5,360 nucleotides of DNA from Desulfobacteraceae bacterium (GTDB taxonomy: Bacteria; Desulfobacterota; Desulfobacteria; Desulfobacterales; Desulfobacteraceae), in assembly GCA_003354055.1 (NCBI GenBank), contig PIVQ01000535.1, forward strand, positions 1-5,360. The letters are read 5' to 3'. This document shows positions 1 through 5,360 of this stretch, piece after piece. Below the pieces are notes generated by a model. That model was not told where the DNA came from, did no database searches, and saw only the letters and a program-made list of their open reading frames with translations. The position numbers were made by a program, and so were the translations under genes. How positions within the stretch are numbered: the stretch's first letter is position 1; the number at the start of each line of letters is the position of its first letter.

Positions 1-9
1 TGTTTTCAT
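1..9 (-). CDS. Possible 5' end of a leftward gene (first three codons only)
   Basis: On the minus strand, bases 9 to 1 read ATG AAA ACA. They are preceded by AAGGA (bases 20-16) with a 6-nt spacer, a good Shine-Dalgarno arrangement. A -35/-10 pair lies a suitable distance upstream (62-90). Together these suggest the start of a second leftward gene downstream of the NRDE-family gene. Only three codons (Met-Lys-Thr) are in the window, so no product can be named, and a chance match is possible. Confidence 0.4.
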
Positions 10-61
10 TCGGCATCCTTAAATTATTCAATTTCGATTCAGCTTTCTTTTAATGAACACT

Positions 62-90
62 ATTCTTGGGGTTTAATCACTGTTTGTCAA
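62..90 (-). promoter_or_regulatory. Putative sigma-70-type promoter, leftward
   Basis: On the minus strand a perfect -35 hexamer TTGACA (bases 90-85) is followed after 17 nt by AAGAAT (bases 67-62), a 4/6 match to the -10 consensus. Transcription would begin near base 55, giving a leader of about 45 nt before the candidate start codon at base 9. The -35 element is near-ideal in sequence and spacing, but the -10 is mediocre. It lies just past the NRDE stop codon, and I see no intrinsic terminator for that gene, so read-through into the leftward gene is also possible. Confidence 0.4.
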
Positions 91-98
91 TCTTGAAA

Positions 99-908
99 TT
101 AAATGTGGCTTGTTATTCCGGCTGCGTTGCAATGATTCGGACTCAGTGTAAACGCCCTGTCCTCAATATCATGGAGTGGATCACCCCCAAAGGTGCGTTC
201 CACAACCTGAATCTCACCGGCCCGGTTTACCCGCATCAGGGTGGAAGACCGGGTGCCGTAGGTGGGACTCTGGATAAACAGGGGAGACAGCGTCCTTTCC
301 CACTCAAGCCCGATGCCGGTGTTAGGCAATTGCGCATCTTCAGGGCGGCTGGTATCTGTGAGCAGGTTAAACAGGGCTTCATTGTTCTCCGGGGCTGTTT
401 CAATAATGGATTTCAATTGGCTTTTGCCGTTGGCAACCTTTGGCCAGGGCGTATCCAAAAGATGGTTGCTAAGACCGTGGACGCCTGGTTGAACATTAAT
501 AATCGTTCTGTCCTGGTTGGAATAGCAGAAGATCTGCCCAGTCTTGCCCACTTCTCCCGCCAGAAGGTTGAACCCGTTGTACTCCGCAGCAGTCGTATCC
601 AGAGCCTTGAGGGCATCCGGTACGGACCCCTGATATTCAAGAACCCGGAGGATAAGTTCCCCCCTGGAGGGGGCATTGGATTTTAGATTACTCAGGTCCC
701 GGTAATTGGTCAGGGCGGCAAACCGGCCCTGTTTGCTGATGCCCATCCAGGTGCCTCCGGCTTCAAGGTCTTTGCCGGCAAGGATATCCGGGCGGTCGGG
801 CCAGAACTCCATGGCCCGGGTGGGGCGGGTGTGAAATTCATCCCTGTTAGCTGCCAGGATCAACGGGAATTCAGGGCTTGTCTCAATACCAAACAGAATA
901 AGGCACAT
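99..908 (-). CDS. TANGO2/NRDE-family protein
   Basis: This complete 269-residue protein is a typical size for the NRDE/TANGO2 family. It begins Met-Cys-Leu, placing a Cys at position 2; family members resemble N-terminal-nucleophile hydrolases, in which such a Cys could be catalytic. Visible motifs are the namesake NRDE (residues 21-24) within LAANRDEF, GGTWMG (51-56), TNYRD (67-71), SRGEL (81-85), YNGFNLL (110-116), GLSNHLLDTPWPK (145-157) and YGTRSST (217-223). There is no signal peptide or membrane segment, so it should be cytosolic. The start is supported by AAGGA at 920-916, 7 nt before the ATG. The bacterial function is not established; eukaryotic TANGO2 is linked to lipid/acyl-CoA homeostasis and heme handling. 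It is divergent from the thiolase gene. The family assignment is firm, the biochemical role is open. Confidence 0.93.
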   Translation of the reverse strand: MCLILFGIETSPEFPLILAANRDEFHTRPTRAMEFWPDRPDILAGKDLEAGGTWMGISKQGRFAALTNYRDLSNLKSNAPSRGELILRVLEYQGSVPDALKALDTTAAEYNGFNLLAGEVGKTGQIFCYSNQDRTIINVQPGVHGLSNHLLDTPWPKVANGKSQLKSIIETAPENNEALFNLLTDTSRPEDAQLPNTGIGLEWERTLSPLFIQSPTYGTRSSTLMRVNRAGEIQVVERTFGGDPLHDIEDRAFTLSPNHCNAAGITSHI

Positions 909-960
909 GGGGTTTTCCTTGTTTTTTAGTTTACTCTCTGCTATGGAGCCTATGGTTAGA

Positions 961-989
961 AATTTAACTGTTCGCTAAGGAAAAATCAA
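961..989 (-). promoter_or_regulatory. Possible promoter for the NRDE-family gene
   Basis: On the minus strand TTGATT (bases 989-984) is separated by 17 nt from TAAATT (bases 966-961). Each hexamer matches its sigma-70 consensus at 4 of 6 positions. The placement, about 50 bp upstream of the start codon at 908, is right, but the region is A/T-rich and such matches arise easily by chance. I found no comparably spaced promoter facing right toward the thiolase in 909-1008. Confidence 0.25.
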
Positions 990-997
990 ACATATTT

Positions 998-1003
998 GGA
1001 GGT
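998..1003 (+). promoter_or_regulatory. Strong Shine-Dalgarno site of the thiolase gene
   Basis: GGAGGT lies 5 nt before the ATG at 1009. It is a near-perfect anti-16S match and fixes the thiolase start, suggesting efficient translation. Confidence 0.85.
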
Positions 1004-1008
1004 GTTAC

Positions 1009-2295
1009 ATGCAAGATGTAGTAATTGTCAGCGGAGTCAGAACACCAGTGGGATCCTTTGGCGGTTCCTTGAAAAAAGTTCCTGTTGTGGATTTGGGAAC
1101 CTATGTAATGAAAGACGTACTCAAACGGGTCGGGCTGAAACCTGCAGTGGATGCGGAACAGGCGGAGTTTTCTCCTGAAACTCTAAAAGATCAGGGGATG
1201 ATCGATCTTGAGAAAAAAGGATATGATTACGCGGATGATCTTAAAAGTGTCTTCGTAGATGAAGTCATTATGGGTAATGTACTCCAGGCAGGCCAGGGCC
1301 AGAATACCGCCCGCCAAGCCATGATTAATGCCGGAATTTCCCGCCAGAGTGCCGCTTTTACCATCAATAAAATATGCGGCTCCGGCCTCAAGGCCATTGC
1401 TTTGGGTGCCCAGGCCATCATGACAGGCCAGTCTGATGTCATCATTGCCGGCGGCCAGGAAAGCATGAGTAACGCTCCCATGGCCCTGATGAAGGCCAGA
1501 TGGGGCCATCGGATGGAACTCACCGGTCAGGGACCTGTCCATGACCTTATGGTCTATGATGGTCTTTATGAAATCTTTTACGGATATCACATGGGCCTGA
1601 CTGCGGAAAATATTGTGGATAAATACGGGATTACCCGTGAGGAACAAGATGCGCTGGCCGTTCTCAGTCATAACAGAGCCTATGGCGCTGTTATGGATGG
1701 TACTTTTGCCCAGGAAATCGTTCCGGTGACTATCCGGAACCGTAGAGGCGACATCATTGTGGACAAGGATGAACGTCCCATGGAAACCAGTCTGGAAAAA
1801 ATGGCCAAACTGAGGCCTGCCTTTAAAAAAGACGGCAGCGTGACCGCAGGGAATGCCTCCGGTATCAATGACGGAGCAGCCGCAGTACTAATGATGTCAG
1901 AAGCTAAGGCCGATGAACTTGGGCTTGAAAAGCTGGCCAAGGTAAAAGGCTTTGCCGCCGGCGGTCTTGATCCCGCCTATATGGGATTAGGCCCTGTACC
2001 TGCTGTTAAAAAAGCATTGAAACAAACCGGTATGGCCGTTGGTGATATCGACATGATCGAGCTGAACGAGGCTTTCGCGGCCCAGGCCATCGGCTGTATG
2101 CGGGAACTTAACATTGATGTGGAAAAACCCAACGAACTGGGATCCGGTGTTTCCATCGGTCATCCCATCGGCTGCACCGGTGCCCGGCAGATGGTCACGG
2201 CCATTCACCAGATGAAGAGAAAAGACTATGGCACAGGCCTGATATCCATGTGTATTGGCGGTGGTATGGGTATGGCCATGATCATTGAACGATAG
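1009..2295 (+). CDS. Acetyl-CoA acetyltransferase (thiolase)
   Basis: This complete 428-residue CoA-thiolase catalyses reversible condensation of two acetyl-CoA to acetoacetyl-CoA, or thiolysis of a 3-ketoacyl-CoA. The N-terminal domain opens with VIVSGVRTPVGSFGGSL, and the acylated nucleophile is Cys123 in NKICGSGLKA. GGQESMSNAPM (148-158) follows. The C-terminal domain holds TAGNASGINDGAAA (279-292), NEAFAAQ (353-359), the catalytic His385 in GHPIGCTGAR and the second catalytic Cys415 in CIGGGMG, so the active site looks intact. It is longer than the usual ~390 residues because of an acidic extra segment of about 34 residues, roughly 46-80, before VDEVIMGNV. In a sulfate reducer it would suit fatty or aromatic acid beta-oxidation, but degradative and biosynthetic thiolases cannot be separated from sequence alone. 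No other beta-oxidation gene is adjacent. A 23-24 bp repeat array starts at its stop codon. Confidence 0.95.
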   Translation: MQDVVIVSGVRTPVGSFGGSLKKVPVVDLGTYVMKDVLKRVGLKPAVDAEQAEFSPETLKDQGMIDLEKKGYDYADDLKSVFVDEVIMGNVLQAGQGQNTARQAMINAGISRQSAAFTINKICGSGLKAIALGAQAIMTGQSDVIIAGGQESMSNAPMALMKARWGHRMELTGQGPVHDLMVYDGLYEIFYGYHMGLTAENIVDKYGITREEQDALAVLSHNRAYGAVMDGTFAQEIVPVTIRNRRGDIIVDKDERPMETSLEKMAKLRPAFKKDGSVTAGNASGINDGAAAVLMMSEAKADELGLEKLAKVKGFAAGGLDPAYMGLGPVPAVKKALKQTGMAVGDIDMIELNEAFAAQAIGCMRELNIDVEKPNELGSGVSIGHPIGCTGARQMVTAIHQMKRKDYGTGLISMCIGGGMGMAMIIER

Positions 2296-2366
2296 GCGTA
2301 AAACACAGTTTTACGTTAGCCGTTAAAAGTGTTTAACGTTAGGCGTTGAAAGTATTAAACGTTAGG
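2293..2366 (+). repeat. Tandem 23-24 bp hairpin-forming repeat array
   Basis: Units start with TAG at 2293 (the thiolase stop codon), 2317 and 2340, with a remnant TAGG at 2363, giving periods of 24, 23 and 23 nt. Units 2 and 3 match at about 19 of 23 positions. Each unit contains an inverted repeat. Unit 1 pairs CGTAAAAC (2297-2304) with GTTTTACG (2308-2315). Unit 2 pairs CGTTAAA (2321-2327) with TTTAACG (2332-2338). Unit 3 pairs CGTTGAA (2344-2350) with TTAAACG (2355-2361), with one mismatch. The fourth pair is A-T in unit 1 but T-A in unit 2, so the stem is kept while its sequence changes. The array could affect mRNA 3' ends, bind a protein, or belong to a dispersed genomic repeat; the sequence does not say which. 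Confidence 0.75.
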
Positions 2367-2380
2367 GTTTACCGCTTAAG

Positions 2381-2406
2381 TTTTGGCTTTACTTGAAATG
2401 CCAAAA
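2381..2406. repeat. Inverted repeat, 7-bp stem
   Basis: TTTTGGC (2381-2387) is perfectly complementary to GCCAAAA (2400-2406) across a 12-nt loop. No T-tract follows, so it is not a standard terminator on the plus strand. It lies between the repeat array and the small membrane-protein gene and may be a protein-binding site or a structured leader element. Confidence 0.4.
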
Positions 2407-2412
2407 TATGGT
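2383..2412 (+). promoter_or_regulatory. Weak candidate promoter for the 51-residue ORF
   Basis: TTGGCT (2383-2388) and TATGGT (2407-2412) are 18 nt apart, and each matches its sigma-70 consensus at 4 of 6 positions. They overlap the inverted repeat at 2381-2406, which would make sense for an operator but also weakens the call. The leader to the ORF at 2481 would be about 60 nt. Confidence 0.2.
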
Positions 2413-2480
2413 AATACTCCCTGAGGTATTTTAAAAGCGTAAACGATTGAAATTGAATTGAATAAAGAGGTGTTTTCATT

Positions 2481-2636
2481 ATGGATATTCCCCGTAAATT
2501 AGGTATACTGATCTATACAGCTGTTCCCGCCATTGTCGGGGGCGGTATTGTTTACCATTTTTTTGGAAGCTGGACTCAGGTCATCATCTTTGAGATCATG
2601 CTTGTACTGGCGGCGCTGGGAATTATCAGCAGCTAA
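2481..2636 (+). CDS. Small two-helix membrane protein, function unknown
   Basis: This 51-codon frame starts at ATG 2481 and ends with TAA at 2634-2636. AGAGGT at 2466-2471 gives a Shine-Dalgarno with about 9 nt spacing. The product begins MDIPRK, a short basic end likely cytoplasmic, followed by a hydrophobic helix at residues 7-28 that contains a GGG run (20-22). A brief turn at GSW (29-31) leads to a second hydrophobic helix at 32-50, which carries a buried Glu38. This predicts a hairpin with both ends in the cytoplasm. The well-placed ribosome site, the clean hairpin pattern and the strong terminator just after it (2663-2712) all argue for a real gene. I do not recognise a family. Being small and hydrophobic, it could be a subunit, regulator or toxin-like peptide, but nothing here selects among these. 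Confidence 0.7.
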   Translation: MDIPRKLGILIYTAVPAIVGGGIVYHFFGSWTQVIIFEIMLVLAALGIISS

Positions 2637-2662
2637 CGCCTTAGTATTCCATTCGTTATTGC

Positions 2663-2712
2663 GTAAAGCCGTAGTCGTGCAGCTTGCATGCTACGGCTTT
2701 ACCTGATTTTTT
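2663..2712 (+). terminator. Intrinsic terminator after the small membrane-protein gene
   Basis: GTAAAGCCGTAG (2663-2674) pairs perfectly with CTACGGCTTTAC (2691-2702), a 12-bp stem. The 16-nt loop could form an inner TGCA/TGCA helix. Six T residues follow at 2707-2712, four bases after the stem, and a second T run lies at 2723-2729. It sits 26 nt past the stop codon at 2636, isolating the thiolase/small-protein side from the AI-2E/gyrA side. The opposite strand lacks a T-tract, so it looks one-directional. Confidence 0.85.
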
Positions 2713-2765
2713 GAGCCTGATCTTTTTTTGCATCAGTGCTGTGTTATCTTATCCCTTTTTAGATA

Positions 2766-3860
2766 TTGGTGAATTTTTTGGAGCAGAATATTTTTCAGCG
2801 GGCAGTGTTTTTCTTTTTCCTGGCGCTGTTCTGCATCTCCATTTATCTTTTTGGCAAGCTTATTGCCCCATTTTTTGCCAGCATTGTTTTAGGTATTGTG
2901 ATCACCGGGATATTTAAGCCGGTGTACAAACGCTTTGCCACACGACTTTCCCCTAAGTTAGCCTCTATTGTCACCTGTACGGCTATCTTCTTTGTAGTGT
3001 TTATTCCAGTGGTCTTCTTTGTGGGGATTTTGTCCAAGGAGGCATTGGGATTGTATAATATGGCCAAGGATGCCGTGTTTTCCAATCAGCTCATCAATCT
3101 GCTTGAAAATACTCAGGCTCTGGACCGGCTTAACCTGTTGCTGGCAAAGGCCGGCATTGAAAAGGTCGTCACTTGGACTGAACTTATGGCGCCGGTTTCC
3201 GAACTGGGCAGAACAGTGGGGTTTTCCCTGTTCCAGCAGGCCAGGTTTTTGACGTCAAATCTGGTGAACCTGATTTTTTATTTTTGTCTCATGCTTCTGG
3301 TTGTTTTTTATATGCTCATGGACGGGGACAGATTTATCCAGTATCTGTATGATTTGTCTCCCCTTAGAGATGAACATGACAAGGAGCTGTACGAAAAGTT
3401 CAACGACATGGCAGGGGCGGTTCTCATAGGCAACGGACTGGGCGGGTTGATCCAGGGCTGTGCCGGCGGGATTCTTTTTCTGTTTTTGGGGCTGAACTCC
3501 CCGTTTTTATGGGGAGTGATCATGGGCTTTTTAGCGTTTTTGCCCATTGTGGGGATCGGTATTGTTTTAGTTCCGACGGCCCTGTTTTTTTTGTTGAAAA
3601 ACAGCCTCGGGATAGGTATCTTTATCCTTGTGTTCTACGGGATTCTGTCCTGGGGCATTGAGTATCTGTTTAAACCCAAAGTGGTGGGGGACCGGGTGTC
3701 CATGCACCCCCTCATCGTTTTTTTTGCAATTATCGGCGGTTTGAAGGCCTATGGAATTTTAGGCATTATTTACGGACCTTTGATCGCCACCCTGTTTTTG
3801 ACCCTTGCCGATATTTATTTTTCAAGTTTCCAGTCCATGGTGGAACCCGGCAAAGGGTAG
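2766..3860 (+). CDS. AI-2E/PerM-family membrane transporter-like protein
   Basis: This integral inner-membrane protein has about 364 residues, the usual size for the AI-2E (PerM/YdiK/TqsA) family. Numbered from the TTG at 2766, two hydrophobic segments at about 12-48 and 66-90 precede a soluble loop (about 91-160). Further helices follow near 162-184, ending in FYMLMDGDRF, which resembles the family's DG motif. Next come a Gly-rich GNGLGGLIQG (222-231), NSPFLWGVIMGFLAFLPIVG (244-263), a helix near 283-300, and the conserved end from KPKVVGDRVSMHPL (303-316) through GILGIIYGPLIATL (330-343). Characterised members export autoinducer-2 or act as ion antiporters; the substrate here is unknown. 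An in-frame stop at 2760 limits the 5' end. GTG at 2769 is equally possible, and neither start has a Shine-Dalgarno. The gene ends 31 bp before gyrA with no terminator, implying co-transcription. Confidence 0.9.
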   Translation: MVNFLEQNIFQRAVFFFFLALFCISIYLFGKLIAPFFASIVLGIVITGIFKPVYKRFATRLSPKLASIVTCTAIFFVVFIPVVFFVGILSKEALGLYNMAKDAVFSNQLINLLENTQALDRLNLLLAKAGIEKVVTWTELMAPVSELGRTVGFSLFQQARFLTSNLVNLIFYFCLMLLVVFYMLMDGDRFIQYLYDLSPLRDEHDKELYEKFNDMAGAVLIGNGLGGLIQGCAGGILFLFLGLNSPFLWGVIMGFLAFLPIVGIGIVLVPTALFFLLKNSLGIGIFILVFYGILSWGIEYLFKPKVVGDRVSMHPLIVFFAIIGGLKAYGILGIIYGPLIATLFLTLADIYFSSFQSMVEPGKG

Positions 3861-3891
3861 ATGAAAACCTTATTGGGAGTAGTAAACGAGG

Positions 3892-5360
3892 ATGATTCAG
3901 AACGAAAGCAACGTGACCAGTATCGAGAAGGAGATGAAACAATCCTATCTCGAGTATGCCATGAGTGTCATCATCGGACGGGCTCTGCCCGATGTCCGGG
4001 ACGGGTTGAAACCGGTCCACAGGCGTGTGCTATATGCCATGCAGCAATTGCGCAACGACTGGAACAAACCCTATAAAAAATCAGCCCGTATAGTCGGTGA
4101 TGTCATTGGTAAGTATCACCCGCACGGCGACTCTGCAGTATACGACACCCTTGTTCGTATGGCACAGGATTTTTCCCTGCGCTACATGTTGGTGGATGGC
4201 CAGGGCAACTTCGGGTCTGTGGACGGGGATTCCCCGGCTGCCATGCGTTATACGGAAATCCGTATGCGCAAGCTCTCTCACCAGATGCTGGCGGACCTTG
4301 AAAAAGAGACGGTTGATTTTGCTCCCAACTACGATGAAACCCTGGATGAACCTTCGGTTCTGCCCACAAAGTTTCCGGCCCTTCTGGTGAACGGATCTTC
4401 CGGTATTGCCGTTGGGATGACCACGAATATTCCCCCCCATAATATGACTGAGGTGATTGCGGGCTTAAAGGCACTCATCGACAATCCTGACATGGATACC
4501 CGGGATTTAATGGAGTACATTCCGGCCCCTGATTTCCCCACCTACGGTAATATCTACGGTACCAAGGGAATCTTTGAGGCCTATGACGGCGGCCGTGGGA
4601 TCATCACTCTGCGCGCCAAGGTTGAGGTCGAGGAAAACAAGAAAAACGGTCAGGAAACCATTGTTGTGACCGAGTTGCCCTATCAGGTCAACAAGGCCAA
4701 ACTGGTTGAAAAGATCGCCGAACTCATGCGGGATAAGGTCATCACCGGTGCCTCATTTGTCCGGGATGAATCCGACCGTGACGGTATGCGGATTGCGGTG
4801 GGTCTGAAAAGAGACCAGATTGCCGAAGTGGTGATCAACCAATTGTTCAAGCACACAAACCTTCAGACCAGTTTCGGGATCATTTTTCTGGCGGTTGTTA
4901 ATAACCGGCCGGAACTTCTAAGCTTAAAAGAGATCCTCAAGCATTTTATTACCCACAGAATGAATGTGATTGTCCGCAGGACCCGGTTTGATCTTCGGAA
5001 AGCTGAAGAACGGGCCCATATTCTGGAAGGGTTAAAAATTGCATTGGACAACCTTGATGAGGTTGTGGCCCTGATTCGGGCATCCCGCTCTCCTGAAGAA
5101 GCCAAAAACGGGTTGATTAAGACCTTTGATTTAAGCCCCATCCAGGCCCAGGCCATTTTGGATATGCGGCTTCAGCGTCTCACAGGGTTGGAGAGGGAAA
5201 AAATTGAAGTCGAGTACGCTGCCCTGTTAAAAGATATTGCTTGGTTCAATGAGATTCTCGGCAGTGAGACCGTGGTTCGCGGCCTTATCAAAGACGAACT
5301 CAATGAATTGAACGAAGATTTTGGTGACGAGCGCCGAACAAAGATTATTGAGAGTACGTC
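3892..5360 (+). CDS. gyrA: DNA gyrase subunit A, 5' portion (runs off the right edge)
   Basis: These are the first 489 codons of the breakage-reunion subunit of DNA gyrase, which introduces negative supercoils together with GyrB. The N-terminus has [20 protein letters not shown] (12-31) and [14 protein letters not shown] (32-45). The quinolone-resistance region is [14 protein letters not shown] (73-86). The catalytic tyrosine is Tyr120 in AAMRYTEIR, equivalent to E. coli Tyr122. Ser81 and Asp85, matching E. coli Ser83 and Asp87, are the sensitive-type residues. The tower and coiled-coil region continue to FGDERRTKI near residue 485. The rest of the coiled coil and the C-terminal pinwheel with the GyrA box lie outside, so gyrA over parC rests on the N-terminal sequence. 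An in-frame TAA at 3883 makes ATG 3892 the first start. Its Shine-Dalgarno is poor: GGGAG lies 12 nt upstream and GAGG abuts the ATG. It is probably transcribed with the AI-2E gene. Confidence 0.95.
   Translation, partial: MIQNESNVTSIEKEMKQSYLEYAMSVIIGRALPDVRDGLKPVHRRVLYAMQQLRNDWNKPYKKSARIVGDVIGKYHPHGDSAVYDTLVRMAQDFSLRYMLVDGQGNFGSVDGDSPAAMRYTEIRMRKLSHQMLADLEKETVDFAPNYDETLDEPSVLPTKFPALLVNGSSGIAVGMTTNIPPHNMTEVIAGLKALIDNPDMDTRDLMEYIPAPDFPTYGNIYGTKGIFEAYDGGRGIITLRAKVEVEENKKNGQETIVVTELPYQVNKAKLVEKIAELMRDKVITGASFVRDESDRDGMRIAVGLKRDQIAEVVINQLFKHTNLQTSFGIIFLAVVNNRPELLSLKEILKHFITHRMNVIVRRTRFDLRKAEERAHILEGLKIALDNLDEVVALIRASRSPEEAKNGLIKTFDLSPIQAQAILDMRLQRLTGLEREKIEVEYAALLKDIAWFNEILGSETVVRGLIKDELNELNEDFGDERRTKIIEST

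Noticed and set aside
66..686. 206-codon plus-strand open frame
   Set aside because: It lies antisense to the well-supported NRDE-family gene, its product shows no recognisable domain, and it has no convincing ribosome site. It is a shadow of the real gene.
1183..1671. 162-codon minus-strand open frame within the thiolase gene
   Set aside because: It is entirely antisense to conserved thiolase coding sequence, including the region of the catalytic Cys, and encodes no recognisable domain.
2411..2430. Short inverted repeat AATAC / GTATT before the small ORF
   Set aside because: Only five A/T-rich base pairs. It is too weak to call a terminator or riboswitch.
2471..2480. TGTTTTCATT, identical to bases 1-10
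   Set aside because: A 10-nt A/T-rich match in two unrelated contexts (a plus-strand leader and a minus-strand start codon). It is best explained by chance.
3248..3259. Perfect 12-bp palindrome TTTGACGTCAAA
   Set aside because: It lies inside the AI-2E coding sequence with no partner site or promoter nearby. A single short palindrome in coding DNA is weak evidence for an operator.
3861..4076. 71-codon frame starting directly after the AI-2E stop codon
   Set aside because: Most of it overlaps gyrA in another frame and reads as low-complexity, charged out-of-frame sequence. The gyrA frame over the same bases is strongly conserved.
4081..4474. Antisense and alternative frames over gyrA
   Set aside because: All overlap the conserved gyrase core and show no independent domain or ribosome site.

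Overview
The window reads as an ordinary stretch of bacterial chromosome, most likely from a Desulfobacterota (Desulfobacteraceae-like) sulfate reducer. I base that on my impression of the thiolase and GyrA sequences, not on a search, so the lineage call is tentative. Codon use looks even across the genes. I see no transposase, integrase, tRNA, rRNA or CRISPR array.

Left part (1-1008). A leftward gene encodes a TANGO2/NRDE-family protein (99-908). Beyond its 3' end is a plausible leftward promoter, and the first nine bases look like the start of another leftward gene (Shine-Dalgarno plus ATG AAA ACA). The roughly 100 bp at 909-1008 separate the NRDE gene from a divergent, rightward thiolase gene.

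Middle part (1009-2765). A complete acetyl-CoA acetyltransferase/thiolase (1009-2295) has all its catalytic residues and an extra acidic segment of about 34 residues near the N-terminus. A short array of 23-24 bp hairpin-forming tandem repeats begins exactly at its stop codon. Next come an A/T-rich leader with another inverted repeat, a 51-residue two-helix membrane protein (2481-2636), and a strong intrinsic terminator (2663-2712).

Right part (2766-5360). An AI-2E/PerM-family membrane protein (2766-3860) has a non-ATG, SD-poor start. It is followed after 31 bp by the 5' 489 codons of gyrA, which runs off the right edge. No terminator lies between the two, so they are probably co-transcribed. 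The gyrA quinolone-resistance region has the sensitive-type residues.

The genes do not form one obvious pathway. The thiolase serves acyl-CoA metabolism, TANGO2-like proteins have been linked in eukaryotes to lipid/CoA or heme homeostasis, and gyrase is housekeeping. The least explained items are the hairpin repeat array, the 51-residue membrane protein, the thiolase insert and the AI-2E start. I found no convincing evidence of a new defence or mobile system.
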